Source: Candidatus Barnesiella excrementigallinarum
GTDB lineage: Bacteria > Bacteroidota > Bacteroidia > Bacteroidales > Barnesiellaceae
Direction of reading: 5' to 3'
NCBI GenBank assembly: GCA_019114445.1
Contig: DXFL01000006.1
Location: 62,001 to 126,000 of the forward strand
DNA length: 64,000 nt
The notes below the pieces were generated by a model that searched no databases, was not told where the DNA came from, and saw nothing but the letters and a program-made list of their open reading frames with translations. Shown piece by piece: positions 40,401-49,377 of this stretch (its first letter is position 1; every line of letters begins with the position of its first letter). The position numbers were made by a program, and so were the translations under genes.

Positions 40401-41696
40401 GTTAGCCACGAAAATACGGGAGTCGTCGGTAAGCACATACATTTTTTCACCACGAATCAACGAGCGGCGGATATTCAACTGATCGAGGAATGTTGTTGCG
40501 TTGCGTCCGTTCTCGGTCAAATTGTAATGACGAGCAATCGTCACGCCAGCCTCTTGTGCCGGTTCGGGATAATCGTCGGGAGCGACACGCTCGTCCTTAG
40601 GATCATAATTTACATTGGTAAGCGAGAGGTTCAATCCGGTAGTTTCGCCGGCTTTCACTTCGGCCGTAAACTCTTCTTCTATATAATCGGTAGCTGTTAC
40701 CTTCACTTTGTATGTACCCGGAGCAAGGTTCCAAAATACAAACACACCGTTGTATTCGTTGTCGACGGTATATTCGCCACATTGGCTACCCGAAGCATCG
40801 TAGAGTGTTACTTGGGCTCCGTTCAAAGGGAGGTATTGGTCTTTCGAACCATTAATATAAGGAGTATACAACTTGTCGGTCAACCGTTCGTGAGCATCGC
40901 GTACATCGCCGCACAACACGCCGGTTTCGGGAAGATCGGCATTAAAATAATCGCAATAGAAATAGTAGAAGCGCATCGACTCCAACTTGCGATAATCGGT
41001 ACTCAACAAGCGGTGAGCTTCGGGTTTATAATCGTGAAACTCGCCTTCCGACAAAAATCCGGGAACGGTCAACGCCGTACCGATAACCGTATAGCTGGTT
41101 ACGAAAGCAGCTATTTTGGTATTGGTGGCCGTATAGTGCGTCCATACCGTCAACGGATTGTTCCAAATATGAGGCCATGCGGTTTCGGCAAGCGCTTTGG
41201 TCACGGGGTCGCGGAATGTTTGATCACCTTCGCCCCCGCTACCCGGACACATCAAATAGAGATAATTCACTGCCGTAGTAGAACCGGCGGCATTACTGTG
41301 AATGGAGAGGAAGGCATCGACATTATTGGCCGAAGCCTCTTCGGCTATCGTAGTCAAAGGCCGGTCGCCATAGCTTGTATCGGTTATTTGCTGATCGTCG
41401 GGCAAATAATTATTGTCGCGATACCCGCTCCGGTTATCTTCACGCGACATGATTACCGTTGCATTGGCGGCTTCGAGCAAATCGCGCAAATAAAGGCCTT
41501 TGGTAAGGTTCGACGACGATTCCCAAAAACCTAACGTATCGCCCAGCGCATGAGTTATCGTTTCGATATTACGGTCGTTCTCACCGTTCCAACCGCCATG
41601 ACCGGGGTTGATATAGATTTTCACACCCGTCAAATCGGCTGCCACTGCTGTTAAAGTCAACAGCAATACAACTGTCAAGGATAGTATTTTTTTCAT
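37488..41696 (-). CDS. Large secreted N-acetylmuramoyl-L-alanine amidase with FN3 domains and type IX sorting tail
   Basis: 1402 residues. After a signal peptide (MKKILSLTVVLLLTLTAVAA) comes an Amidase_3 zinc amidase with His33 in INPGHGG, Glu59 in FWESSSNLTKG and His133 in LSIHSNAAG, so peptidoglycan stem peptides should be cleaved from MurNAc. A carboxypeptidase-regulatory-like beta domain follows (APGTYKVKVTATDYIEEEF, about 330-350), then a long propeller-like middle with repeated 'VSPDGT' segments. Two fibronectin-III-like domains come next (VTLTWEAPEAAEEGLSYNVY and VILSWGAPEGVDAVASYNVY). The end is a Por/type IX sorting domain: LTVYPNPTDGIVNIEM to YRVIRK. It should be exported and anchored at, or released from, the cell surface. 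The beta-propeller gene upstream is its likely partner. Confidence 0.87.
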   Translation of the reverse strand: MKKILSLTVVLLLTLTAVAADLTGVKIYINPGHGGWNGENDRNIETITHALGDTLGFWESSSNLTKGLYLRDLLEAANATVIMSREDNRSGYRDNNYLPDDQQITDTSYGDRPLTTIAEEASANNVDAFLSIHSNAAGSTTAVNYLYLMCPGSGGEGDQTFRDPVTKALAETAWPHIWNNPLTVWTHYTATNTKIAAFVTSYTVIGTALTVPGFLSEGEFHDYKPEAHRLLSTDYRKLESMRFYYFYCDYFNADLPETGVLCGDVRDAHERLTDKLYTPYINGSKDQYLPLNGAQVTLYDASGSQCGEYTVDNEYNGVFVFWNLAPGTYKVKVTATDYIEEEFTAEVKAGETTGLNLSLTNVNYDPKDERVAPDDYPEPAQEAGVTIARHYNLTENGRNATTFLDQLNIRRSLIRGEKMYVLTDDSRIFVANAVTGDSISELSTAGVSGGIRLLSDIAFTSDTVLMACNKDNIDFTSPSTVFKVYSWADDTADPTLVFESTKQGNWNTGTVGETFVVSGPSWNFRVYTPAVTTGSSKAVRIVGLEYNADDQIMTNDKYMMDASYSEAAWGEDFQFTLSPLGDNRFIVDSKSILPIEYEFNWNAASREPLVNHGAMAAGTLSVASKGINFFKYGGGAVMAAPDCNDDGTVVGVALFDITEGLDNARKITDKYPDTGLNTDAAGYMTAVGTVSGYDMTATVYAQNGGIANYTTVTTSQVANIYAYNANMEAEADGYKFTFDLNEDAENVTIQFVNEGEVIGSYDAGAKSKGSNTVSVPASAVPYGKDMNWQIKALAADVYRPVRISDDSDIFKFWNSFGVAIDNNPQSDYFGRIYVTNGKAGAASGRTTGSGLYILDPQLTDITGQGNTAYAGGVDWYGTSSPYRVSVAPDGRVFITDYSDAHSGIWIMDPANPSGDFIELFAGCTRASSGLATNSEGVDVHGSISSCYILGEGENTVLYTADEDMVVNGGVGKNVLQYNIGTATNWTEAPSAVVYDRSQHLLLINTNINIAPDGRGGWWFTQYRATETKAEPCLVHFNGTAVDFHTGNDLLIGNGRNAGLAVSPDGTRLATTGPSEIYIWDVTYNEAGVPSIKKVHTISGSSFGLGASSNDVAFDWAGNVYYVSNSSERLSVIALPKAENSAITPGKADQTITREFNATVRNLSAESDFNTVTLTWEAPEAAEEGLSYNVYNGDTFLGNTSELTYEVGDLDNGTYTFAVAVVLNTSEAAKVTTNVTVAMSCGPVTNLDARLENNNMVILSWGAPEGVDAVASYNVYRNDVLLTTQSETTYTDTDLAEGTTYVYAVSAVYGNYETEKATKTVSTVSGIDEAKQALTVYPNPTDGIVNIEMAEEIESIQVYDMNGRLVLSRNNLSGNHEVIDLSDCKPGNYMLRVNNMTYRVIRK

Positions 41697-41714
41697 AATA
41701 TATTACGATTAGGA

Positions 41715-42632
41715 TTAACGAATTTGAAGTTTCATCACATAGATGGTACCATCGGCCTCATAAGCTACGGCATTGTTCGATGCGGTAGGATACATGGCGA
41801 TTTTGGTATCCGGTGTAGGCAAGTCCTGACGCAACGACCCATCGATACGAGCCGCTTTCAACTTCGACGAAATGGTTTGGTGTCCGTCGTCTATGTCTTC
41901 CATACCTACGATCCAATCGTTTCCAAGCCAAACAGGAGCGCCCAAATAGCCCAAATTTACCTTATTCTTCCCGTCTATATCGCATACAAACGTGTTACAA
42001 CCGTCGTGCAATGCCATATAAACAATGTGTTTTTGATCGGGCGAAATCGACGGCCATATATAGCTGCCTTTTCCGTTGGGGTCGAGCACAATGCGCTTGT
42101 TGTCCTTATACAGGATAAGCGACTGGTTTTCGATGGCTACGATCAACGACTGTTCTACCGGCGTATAAATATCGTTGGCCAACCGTTTGCTCTTGATAGA
42201 ATTACCTTTCGCAATCTTCAAAGTCCCACCGATAAAGGTGAATGGATATTGTTCGCGAACGGCATTATCAATTTTGCTGACTTTATGATTATCGAGATTG
42301 ATACTTTTTATCGAAGTATAACGACGATTGTTTTTGTACTCTACATCTCGAAAAACGACCACTTTCCCGCCATCGGATATTTGGGGACAATAGCCGGCGT
42401 TGTCGACATCGGTCAACTGGGTCATCGTCTGCGTCGACAAATCATATTTTGTCAAACCTTTGAAATTAGCTCCGGTCAGCAGCAGATAATCGCCTGCCGG
42501 AGAGAACTTGGGATGGTAGAAGCCCTTGTTTGTCGTCTCTGTTAAAGGTGTAACCGACAGCACTTCTATCTGTGCCGACACAAATTGCCACCCACAAAAC
42601 GCTACCATTAAAGCAATAGATAACTTTTTCAT
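41715..42632 (-). CDS. Secreted TolB-like beta-propeller protein
   Basis: 305 residues with a signal peptide ending at FVSAQ. Repeats of the PD40/TolB kind are visible (YHPKFSPAGDYLLLTG, YCPQISDGGKVVVFR, WPSISPDQKHIVYMA, MYPTASNNAVAYEADG), spaced about 45-60 residues apart, giving five or six blades. There is no catalytic motif and no lipobox. It sits 18 bases upstream of the giant amidase on the same strand, and both contain propeller-type repeats, so a shared surface complex is plausible. I found no clear TAnnTTTG box in its upstream region. Confidence 0.78.
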   Translation of the reverse strand: MKKLSIALMVAFCGWQFVSAQIEVLSVTPLTETTNKGFYHPKFSPAGDYLLLTGANFKGLTKYDLSTQTMTQLTDVDNAGYCPQISDGGKVVVFRDVEYKNNRRYTSIKSINLDNHKVSKIDNAVREQYPFTFIGGTLKIAKGNSIKSKRLANDIYTPVEQSLIVAIENQSLILYKDNKRIVLDPNGKGSYIWPSISPDQKHIVYMALHDGCNTFVCDIDGKNKVNLGYLGAPVWLGNDWIVGMEDIDDGHQTISSKLKAARIDGSLRQDLPTPDTKIAMYPTASNNAVAYEADGTIYVMKLQIR

Positions 42633-42794
42633 AATACTTGTGTTTTTGTTAAAATGATTAAGTTTAAGTTGTGTTTTTCGGAATATTAAATATATGCGTT
42701 ATTATTTATAAATCATAATTCACAATATTTTATTTATAGATTAGAAATATTATTTATGAAATAATAACATACCACTCCTTCCCAAAAATTACAC

Positions 42795-42829
42795 AAAAAA
42801 AGCCTGCAAGAAAAAAAATTCTTACAGGC
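42795..42829 (-). terminator. Terminator of tRNA-Leu
   Basis: GCCTGCAAGAA (42802-42812) pairs with TTCTTACAGGC (42819-42829) with one internal mismatch. The A-run before it is a T-run on the minus strand. Confidence 0.72.
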
Positions 42830-42854
42830 AAGTTTAGTTGAGACAACCTCTTTG

Positions 42855-42936
42855 TGCGGACGACGGGACTCGAACCCACACGTCGCAAGACACTAGATCC
42901 TAAGTCTAGCGCGGCTACCAATTACGCCACGTCCGC
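42855..42936 (-). tRNA. tRNA-Leu (anticodon UAG)
   Basis: Reading the minus strand, a 7-bp acceptor stem GCGGACG / CGTCCGC closes a cloverleaf of 82 nt. The anticodon stem CTAGA / TCTAG holds loop CTTAGGA with anticodon TAG, decoding CUA (and other CUN by wobble). The long variable arm is as expected for leucine, and GGTTCGAGTCC forms the T loop. CCA is not encoded. It has its own promoter and terminator, so it is a monocistronic tRNA gene. Confidence 0.96.
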
Positions 42937-42947
42937 GAACAGTGGTG

Positions 42948-42955
42948 CAAATATA
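42948..42955 (-). promoter_or_regulatory. Promoter -7 box for tRNA-Leu
   Basis: Minus strand TATATTTG, an exact consensus match 12 bases before the mature tRNA 5' end. Confidence 0.65.
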
Positions 42956-43016
42956 GGGGAATTTTGCAAATTGTACAATGAATTCAGTCACAAAGTTTCA
43001 CACACGCCAGCCATTA

Positions 43017-44048
43017 TCAGCCAACAGCCAACCCGCTTATATAAGCAATGGCGGTGTCGAGAATGGTATCTTTCCCCTCTTGGGCCTGTTCGAGATTCAT
43101 ATCTATTTTGAAACCCTCGGTAGGCTCAACCCCGAATTCGGTGTGCTGGCAATTTACATCATAGATGGGCGAAGCCGAAAAACGTATGATCCACCCGTTG
43201 GGCAATTCCGATGAGAATGGCAATCCGCTGCCACCGCCCGTACAATCGCCCATAATTACCACATTGGGCAACGACTTCATCACCGACACGAAATTATTGG
43301 CTGCGCTGAATGTGCCCCGATTGGCCAGTATAACCACCGGTTTCTGATACCGGATACGGTTCGACGGCGAATACTTAACGGGATATAGCTCGGAAAAATC
43401 CTGATGTCCGGGTCCCGTTTTATGCGAAATATAACCCACCAATGTCTCCTCGTTGATAAATCGCGATACCAGCGTTTCGACATTCGACAACGAGCCGCCG
43501 CCATTGCTGCGCACGTCGATAATCAATCCGGTCGAAGTAGACAAATAGGCCAATATTTGGTCGAGATTCCCCTCGCCTATGGTACTGGAAAAACTGCCGT
43601 AGTACATATAGCCTACGTTTTGCGGCAATATTTTATACTTAATCCCGCTCGTATACCGGTAGTCGAAATTGAGGTAAAACTCGTCGATGATACGTTCTTG
43701 ATAATTTTCGGGCGAACCGTACAGCCACTCCCAATAACGCGACGTATTGTGTGCCGCCGTCAGGTTCACATGACCGTCTTTCAGCTCCATAAGCATGGCG
43801 TCGCACACATCGAAAAGCTCTTCCGAAGTCATGTCCGCAGTTAATTTCTTCCGGTATTTTTCGCGTATTTGATTCCAATCGATCTCCTTGTATTCGAAAA
43901 AACAGTAGCGCTCATCGAGAATCGTCCACAACGCGTCGAAGTTACCACAAGGGTCATCTTCAAACACCTCCACTTTGTGACACGACTGGAAAAGAAGCAT
44001 CCACAACACGAAGAAAAGAAATCCTATTTTCGAAAACCTTTGTATCAT
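43017..44048 (-). CDS. S41-family peptidase lipoprotein
   Basis: 343 residues. The signal peptide ends in a lipobox LFQSCHK, placing it in the envelope. S41 features include LIIDVRSNGGGSLSN near residue 180 and the nucleophile Ser248 in ANRGTFSAANNF. The DCTGGGSGLPF segment resembles the tricorn/S41B type rather than CtpA; the Lys of the CtpA Ser-Lys dyad is not seen at the usual place. No PDZ domain is obvious. Last gene of the parC-DUF3316-S41 operon, 12 bases after DUF3316. A housekeeping proteolytic role is unknown. Confidence 0.85.
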   Translation of the reverse strand: MIQRFSKIGFLFFVLWMLLFQSCHKVEVFEDDPCGNFDALWTILDERYCFFEYKEIDWNQIREKYRKKLTADMTSEELFDVCDAMLMELKDGHVNLTAAHNTSRYWEWLYGSPENYQERIIDEFYLNFDYRYTSGIKYKILPQNVGYMYYGSFSSTIGEGNLDQILAYLSTSTGLIIDVRSNGGGSLSNVETLVSRFINEETLVGYISHKTGPGHQDFSELYPVKYSPSNRIRYQKPVVILANRGTFSAANNFVSVMKSLPNVVIMGDCTGGGSGLPFSSELPNGWIIRFSASPIYDVNCQHTEFGVEPTEGFKIDMNLEQAQEGKDTILDTAIAYISGLAVG

Positions 44049-44060
44049 ATTCTCCGACTG

Positions 44061-44921
44061 TTAATGATAAACCGATACTATGCGACGTGCCGGACGCACC
44101 GATCGAAATATTTCGCCCGAAATACCCAGCACGAAAGAGTGTGTAAACACCTGCGTATCTATATAATTGATATGTGTCGTGCGCATAACCTGACGGTAGC
44201 CCAGCCGCAAAGCCCGCTGCCCCAAATGCAAATCGACCGTGATATAATTGCGCAAATCTACCCGGTTGTGCCATGCCCCGAAATGGACAATCCCATCGCT
44301 GTTCCCCAAATAAAACATTTCGTAATAAGATTGTCCGTACTCAGGAGAAAAAAAGGCGCCGACAACCGGTAGCGAAACCTGATAACGCAACGTCACCGGC
44401 AGACGCGATATTCGAAAATGATACGACGCCATAGCCGTCGCTCCCAAATCGACCGCCACTTTTGCCGTAGCGGGATTATTGGAATTGCGCAGATTGTACA
44501 ACCCACCCACCGTAAGGGCAGCCTCCCCGCCACCGGCAAGCCACAATCCGCGGCATACCGGCCAACGCCTCAACATGGCGAACGAATAATCCAAATAGGC
44601 CGACATCATGGAACCGTTGCCCGACCGATTGGTCATCGTGGCAAACGTACCCAAAACATGGTGTCGGGTGAGCCATTTTTCGGGTGCAAAACTTGCAGCT
44701 CTGAGCCGCTCGTAACCCAAAGCCAAATTCAACCCGCCGTAACGGACCGGCGACAAATAGGTATCGAGCGCGCTTTGCCGGCCCACTTCGACCGTAAATG
44801 CCGTAGCCGTCGGGCGCAGCGGTTGGTGCGGCTCCCCCTTAGGGCCACGCGCCCACAAGGAGAGTGGCGACAGCAAAGCTATCCCCGCAAGAGCGCTCAA
44901 AATCGTCTTTCCTTTTCCCAT
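44061..44921 (-). CDS. DUF3316-type outer-membrane-associated protein
   Basis: 286 residues. A signal peptide (ILSALAGIALLSPLSLWARG) precedes alternating amphipathic strands such as GGLNLALGYERLR, MMSAYLDYSFAML, VTLRYQVSLPVVG and ALRLGYRQVMRTTHINY, as in a beta-barrel. The SPEYGQSYYEMFYLGN segment is typical of the Bacteroidota family DUF3316. There is no known function. Two bases separate it from parC, so it is translationally linked to a topoisomerase gene, an arrangement I cannot explain functionally. Confidence 0.72.
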   Translation of the reverse strand: MGKGKTILSALAGIALLSPLSLWARGPKGEPHQPLRPTATAFTVEVGRQSALDTYLSPVRYGGLNLALGYERLRAASFAPEKWLTRHHVLGTFATMTNRSGNGSMMSAYLDYSFAMLRRWPVCRGLWLAGGGEAALTVGGLYNLRNSNNPATAKVAVDLGATAMASYHFRISRLPVTLRYQVSLPVVGAFFSPEYGQSYYEMFYLGNSDGIVHFGAWHNRVDLRNYITVDLHLGQRALRLGYRQVMRTTHINYIDTQVFTHSFVLGISGEIFRSVRPARRIVSVYH

Positions 44922-44923
44922 CT

Positions 44924-47599
44924 CTAAAACAGTGTCATTTGTCCCGAACCATTTTCGTCCGATTTGTCGGTTGGGGTATCGAGACGATTCTCCTCATCGG
45001 TAACATTCGCATCGTCGGGCTGTTCGTCGTCGGGCTGTCTCAACGGTTCCAACTCTTCGATACCGGCCACCGCATAAGTGGTGAGCCGTTTTCCCTTCGC
45101 CTTGAATCCCTTCACGGCAATAAATTCGGCAGCATCGACCACCAACGGTTCACGGAAGGAGTCACCCTCGCCGAAGGTCACTTCGATACGAGGATACGGC
45201 GTATCGGTAATCAGCAACAAGCGGGAATCGGGGTTTTCGCCCAAAAAACTCTGTTTGCGGCTACCCGGTTCAAAAACAAACCGTTTCAAATAGGGATATC
45301 CTTGCGAAGCATCGTACAATGCCACCGTCCACACCTTGTCCGACTCGAATTTTTCTATTCTCAAAATATTGGGGTCGTAGTGATTTGTCGCATCGGACGA
45401 GGTTGTGTAATACTCCCCGTTTTGCAAAACGACAAGCACTTGGTCGTCGCCGTGGAACTCGCCCAAATATTCGCCCCGCCCGTCGTAGTTGAGGCGAAGC
45501 ACATCGCGGTCGAACCACACTTTTCGCCCGCCCAAAGTAGAACCGCCCCGCTCTTTCAGCGAAATGCGGTGAATTTCGTTCTTCGTGAGAATATTACCCA
45601 TCGACTGGCGCCCCTTGATGGCGATTTCGCTGAAATCGCGATCGACAAAGAGCGTTTTCATACGAGGCTTAGGCACGAACGTCACCCGCAGCACCTCGGC
45701 CTCGCCATTGGGATTGGCCGTAAACCAAACAACCCGCGACCCCGGTTTTCCCTGCGTGAGATCGTACTCCTTGTCGCGCGTTACACCGGTAACGGCAAAA
45801 CGTTTCATATAGTGCAACCCGGCCTTGCCGTCGCGATACACCACGTTGTAAATGGTACGGTTGTCGTTCTTTTTGAACACCGCAATATGCAGCAGGTTTT
45901 TCCCTACAAACATTTTTTCGCTCACCTTCACCACTTTATATTTACCGTCGCGGTAGAACAAGATAATATCGTCGATGTCGGAACAGTTGCACACAAACTC
46001 ATCTTTCTTCAACGACGTACCTATAAAGCCCTCCTCTTTATTGAAGTAGAGTTTCTCGTTGGCTTCGACCACTTTGGTTGCCTCGATGGTATCGAAACTG
46101 CGAATCTCGGTCTGCCGGGGATAACGGCTGCCATACTTCTCACGCAGCGAATCGTACCACTTGATGGTGTAATCGACCAAATGCGCTATATCGTAATCGA
46201 TCTGGGCTATCTGCTCTTTCTTGGCGACAATCAGCTCGTCGGCCTTCTCCGAATTGAATTTGAGAATGCGAGCCATCTTTATCTCCATCAATTTGAGGAT
46301 ATCGTCGGGGGTCACCTCGCGAATAAACCCGGACTTGAACGGTTCCAAACGTTTGTCGATATGGGCCACCGCCTCGTCCATAGAACGGCTCTCCTCAAAC
46401 TCCTTGTCCTTGTAAATACGCTGCTCGATAAATATTTTTTCCAACGAAGCAAAATGCAGGATCTCCTGCGCCTCTCCTTTTTGAATCAGCAGCTCTTTGT
46501 GCAGCAACTCTTTGGTGTTTTCGACACTGATACGCAACAAATCGCTCACTGTCATAAAGTGAGGTTTGTCCTCGTTAATTACGCAACAGTTGGGCGAAAT
46601 GCTCACCTCACAGTCGGTAAAGGCATACAGGGCATCGATAGCCTTGTCGGAAGAGGTCCCCGGTATGAGGTGTACCAAAATTTCGGCGTGTTGGGCTGTA
46701 TTGTCGTCGACTTTGCGAATTTTTATTTTCCCTTTCTCCTGAGCTTTGAGAATCGACTCGATCAAGGTCGAAGTAGTTTTGCCATAGGGGACTTCTACGA
46801 TAGAGAGCGTACGGTTGTCTATCTTCTCGATTTTGGCACGCACTTTCACGCTGCCGCCCCGTTCGCCATCGTTATACTTCGATACATCGACATATCCGCC
46901 GGTTTGGAAGTCGGGATACAGATGAAATTCCTCTCCCCGCAGGTAGGCCACTGCCGCCTGCAATATTTCATTGAAGTTATGAGGCAATATCTTCGACGAC
47001 AAACCCACCGCAATGCCCTCGACACCTTGTGCCAACAGCAACGGGAATTTCACCGGGAGCGTAACCGGCTCTTTCTTACGCCCGTCGTAAGAGAGCTTCC
47101 ACTCGGTTGTCTTGGGATTGAACACGACGTCCAAAGCAAACTTGGAAAGCCGCGCCTCGATATAACGGGGTGCAGCCGCCGAATCGCCCGTAAGGATATT
47201 CCCCCAGTTTCCCTGACACTCGATCAATAAATCCTTTTGGCCCAACTGTACCAACGCATCGCCAATAGAGGCATCGCCGTGCGGGTGGAACTGCATGGTA
47301 TGACCCACCACATTGGCAACCTTGTTGAAACGGCCGTCGTCGAGCAATTTCATAGCATGGAGGATACGCCGTTGTACCGGTTTGAGGCCATCGGCCAAAT
47401 GCGGGACGGCACGTTCGAGAATCACATAAGAGGCATAGTCGAGAAACCAGTTTTGAAACATTCCCGAAAGTTGCAATTTATTATCCGGTTTGTCCGATAC
47501 CGGTTTGTAAGCCGAATGGGCCTCGGTCGAGCCAGACTGCTCCTCCGGGTTTTCCCGAGTAATATCCTCCTCTTGTGGTGTCGTTATTTCGTCGCTCAT
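44924..47599 (-). CDS. parC: DNA topoisomerase IV subunit A (Bacteroidota type)
   Basis: 891 residues. Topoisomerase IV unlinks daughter chromosomes, and subunit A makes the double-strand break with its tyrosine. Catalytic Tyr146 is in APRYIEARLSKFA; the breakage-reunion domain starts with RAVPHLADGLKPVQRRILH. The quinolone-region segment is HPHGDASIGDAL, with Ala at the position equivalent to E. coli ParC Ser80, which is usual in this group and not evidence of resistance. There is an extra acidic Ser/Glu-rich N-terminus of about 40 residues and an acidic C-terminus. The C-terminal beta-pinwheel lacks a GyrA box. parE is not in the window. Confidence 0.93.
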   Translation of the reverse strand: MSDEITTPQEEDITRENPEEQSGSTEAHSAYKPVSDKPDNKLQLSGMFQNWFLDYASYVILERAVPHLADGLKPVQRRILHAMKLLDDGRFNKVANVVGHTMQFHPHGDASIGDALVQLGQKDLLIECQGNWGNILTGDSAAAPRYIEARLSKFALDVVFNPKTTEWKLSYDGRKKEPVTLPVKFPLLLAQGVEGIAVGLSSKILPHNFNEILQAAVAYLRGEEFHLYPDFQTGGYVDVSKYNDGERGGSVKVRAKIEKIDNRTLSIVEVPYGKTTSTLIESILKAQEKGKIKIRKVDDNTAQHAEILVHLIPGTSSDKAIDALYAFTDCEVSISPNCCVINEDKPHFMTVSDLLRISVENTKELLHKELLIQKGEAQEILHFASLEKIFIEQRIYKDKEFEESRSMDEAVAHIDKRLEPFKSGFIREVTPDDILKLMEIKMARILKFNSEKADELIVAKKEQIAQIDYDIAHLVDYTIKWYDSLREKYGSRYPRQTEIRSFDTIEATKVVEANEKLYFNKEEGFIGTSLKKDEFVCNCSDIDDIILFYRDGKYKVVKVSEKMFVGKNLLHIAVFKKNDNRTIYNVVYRDGKAGLHYMKRFAVTGVTRDKEYDLTQGKPGSRVVWFTANPNGEAEVLRVTFVPKPRMKTLFVDRDFSEIAIKGRQSMGNILTKNEIHRISLKERGGSTLGGRKVWFDRDVLRLNYDGRGEYLGEFHGDDQVLVVLQNGEYYTTSSDATNHYDPNILRIEKFESDKVWTVALYDASQGYPYLKRFVFEPGSRKQSFLGENPDSRLLLITDTPYPRIEVTFGEGDSFREPLVVDAAEFIAVKGFKAKGKRLTTYAVAGIEELEPLRQPDDEQPDDANVTDEENRLDTPTDKSDENGSGQMTLF

Positions 47600-47687
47600 A
47601 GATTGTATTTGAATTTATATGCGGAAAAGCGTACGAAAAGTACGCCTCTTTTTAATTTTTAAGGGAATATGCATCTACATTCCCCTG

Positions 47688-47695
47688 CAAAAATA
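47688..47695 (-). promoter_or_regulatory. Promoter -7 box for parC operon
   Basis: Minus strand TATTTTTG fits TAnnTTTG in the divergent parC/glyS spacer. Confidence 0.45.
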
Positions 47696-47813
47696 CAAAT
47701 TAAATCGAAAAAAATCATTTACTTTGCGTTCTAAAATCGGCCGGATAAACGAGAAATCGGCCGGAAGTTTATCAAGACAAAAAAACAAGCAAGCAATAAA
47801 CATACAAAGAAAA

Positions 47814-49358
47814 ATGGCACAGGAAGACGTTTTTAAGAAATTGGTATCTCATTGTAAAGAGTATGGTTTTGTATTCCCTTCGAGCGAAATCTACGATGGC
47901 TTGGCTGCCGTGTACGACTACGGACAAATGGGAGTAGAACTGAAAAACAACATAAAAAAATACTGGTGGGACAGTATGGTGCTGTTGCACGAAAACATTG
48001 TCGGCATCGACTCGGCCATATTTATGCACCCCACCATTTGGAAAGCATCGGGACACGTCGACGCCTTTAACGACCCCCTCATCGACAACAAAGACTCTAA
48101 AAAACGCTACCGTGCCGATGTGCTTATCGAAGATTGTATCGCCAAAATGGACGAGAAAATCGAGAAAGAGGTAGAGAAAGCCGCTAAACGATTCGGCGAA
48201 TCGTTCGACGAAAAACTGTTCAGAGAGACCAATCCCCGTATATTGGAGCACAAGGCTAAACGCGACGAGCTTCATGCCCGTTATGCCAAAGCCATGAACG
48301 ATGTCGATTTGAACGAATTGCGCCAAATCATTCTCGACTACGAGATTGTTTGTCCCATCAGCGGTACCAAAAACTGGACCGACGTCCGTCAATTCAATCT
48401 GATGTTCTCGACCGAAATGGGTTCGACAGCCGACGGTTCGATGAAAGTCTACCTGCGCCCCGAAACCGCACAAGGTATCTTTGTAAACTTCCTGAACGTA
48501 CAAAAGACCGGCCGTATGCGCATACCTTTCGGGATCGCCCAAATAGGTAAAGCCTTCCGCAACGAAATAGTAGCCCGTCAGTTCATCTTCCGTATGCGGG
48601 AGTTCGAACAGATGGAAATGCAATTCTTCGTACGTCCCGGCGAAGAGCTGAAATGGTTCGAAAAATGGAAAGAAACCCGTCTGAAATGGCACAAGGCACT
48701 GGGATTGGGCGATCAAAAATATCGCTTCCACGACCACGAAAAACTGGCTCACTATGCCAACGCCGCTACCGACATCGAGTTTGAAATGCCTTTCGGATTC
48801 AAAGAGGTAGAAGGTATTCACTCCCGCACCAATTTCGACTTGGGCAACCACGAAAAATACTCCGGGAAAAAGATACAATACTTCGACCCCGAATTGGGCG
48901 AATCGTACACACCCTACGTGATCGAAACCTCTATCGGCGTAGACCGTATGTTCCTGAGTGTCATGGCGGCCGCTTACTGCGAAGAGGCACTCGAAGGTGG
49001 CGACAGCCGTGTGGTTTTACGGCTCCCGGCCGCACTTGCCCCTGTAAAAGTAGCCGTTATGCCGTTGGTGCGTAAAGATGGCCTGCCCGAAAAAGCCCGT
49101 GAGATTATCGACAACCTGCGCTTCGATTTCAAATGCCAGTACGACGAAAAAGACTCGATAGGCAAACGCTATCGCCGGCAGGATGCCATCGGTACACCGT
49201 TCTGTGTCACCGTCGATCATCAAACCCTCGAAGACAACACGGTAACCATTCGTTTCCGCGACTCCATGGAGCAACAACGAGTTGCCATCGACCAGTTGCA
49301 AGGAATCATTGGCGAACAAGTGAGCCTGAAATCTTTATTGAAAAAAATTGTAGAATAA
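47814..49358 (+). CDS. glyS: Glycine--tRNA ligase (single-chain type)
   Basis: Charges tRNA-Gly. It is the dimeric alpha2 GlyRS rather than the alpha2beta2 form. The start is ATG 47814 (MAQEDVFKKLVSHCKEYGFVFPSSEIYDG), 514 residues; the track adds 65 upstream codons from the promoter region. Class II motifs: motif 2 FRNEIVARQFIFRMREFEQMEMQFF near residue 250, the FGIAQIGKAFRN segment, motif 3 TSIGVDRMFLSVM near residue 370, and a C-terminal anticodon-binding domain (VAVMPLVRKDGLPEKA). lemA follows 19 bases later. Confidence 0.97.
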   Translation: MAQEDVFKKLVSHCKEYGFVFPSSEIYDGLAAVYDYGQMGVELKNNIKKYWWDSMVLLHENIVGIDSAIFMHPTIWKASGHVDAFNDPLIDNKDSKKRYRADVLIEDCIAKMDEKIEKEVEKAAKRFGESFDEKLFRETNPRILEHKAKRDELHARYAKAMNDVDLNELRQIILDYEIVCPISGTKNWTDVRQFNLMFSTEMGSTADGSMKVYLRPETAQGIFVNFLNVQKTGRMRIPFGIAQIGKAFRNEIVARQFIFRMREFEQMEMQFFVRPGEELKWFEKWKETRLKWHKALGLGDQKYRFHDHEKLAHYANAATDIEFEMPFGFKEVEGIHSRTNFDLGNHEKYSGKKIQYFDPELGESYTPYVIETSIGVDRMFLSVMAAAYCEEALEGGDSRVVLRLPAALAPVKVAVMPLVRKDGLPEKAREIIDNLRFDFKCQYDEKDSIGKRYRRQDAIGTPFCVTVDHQTLEDNTVTIRFRDSMEQQRVAIDQLQGIIGEQVSLKSLLKKIVE

Positions 49359-49377
49359 CCATATTCACATTCTCAAC

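Noticed and set aside
37572-41534. 1320-residue plus-strand ORF antisense to the amidase gene
   Set aside because: It lies wholly opposite a gene with signal peptide, zinc ligands and sorting tail. It shows no domain, and the lack of stops follows from codon bias on the real strand.
44864-47230. 788-residue plus-strand ORF opposite parC
   Set aside because: Shadow of a clear topoisomerase gene; low-complexity, no domain.
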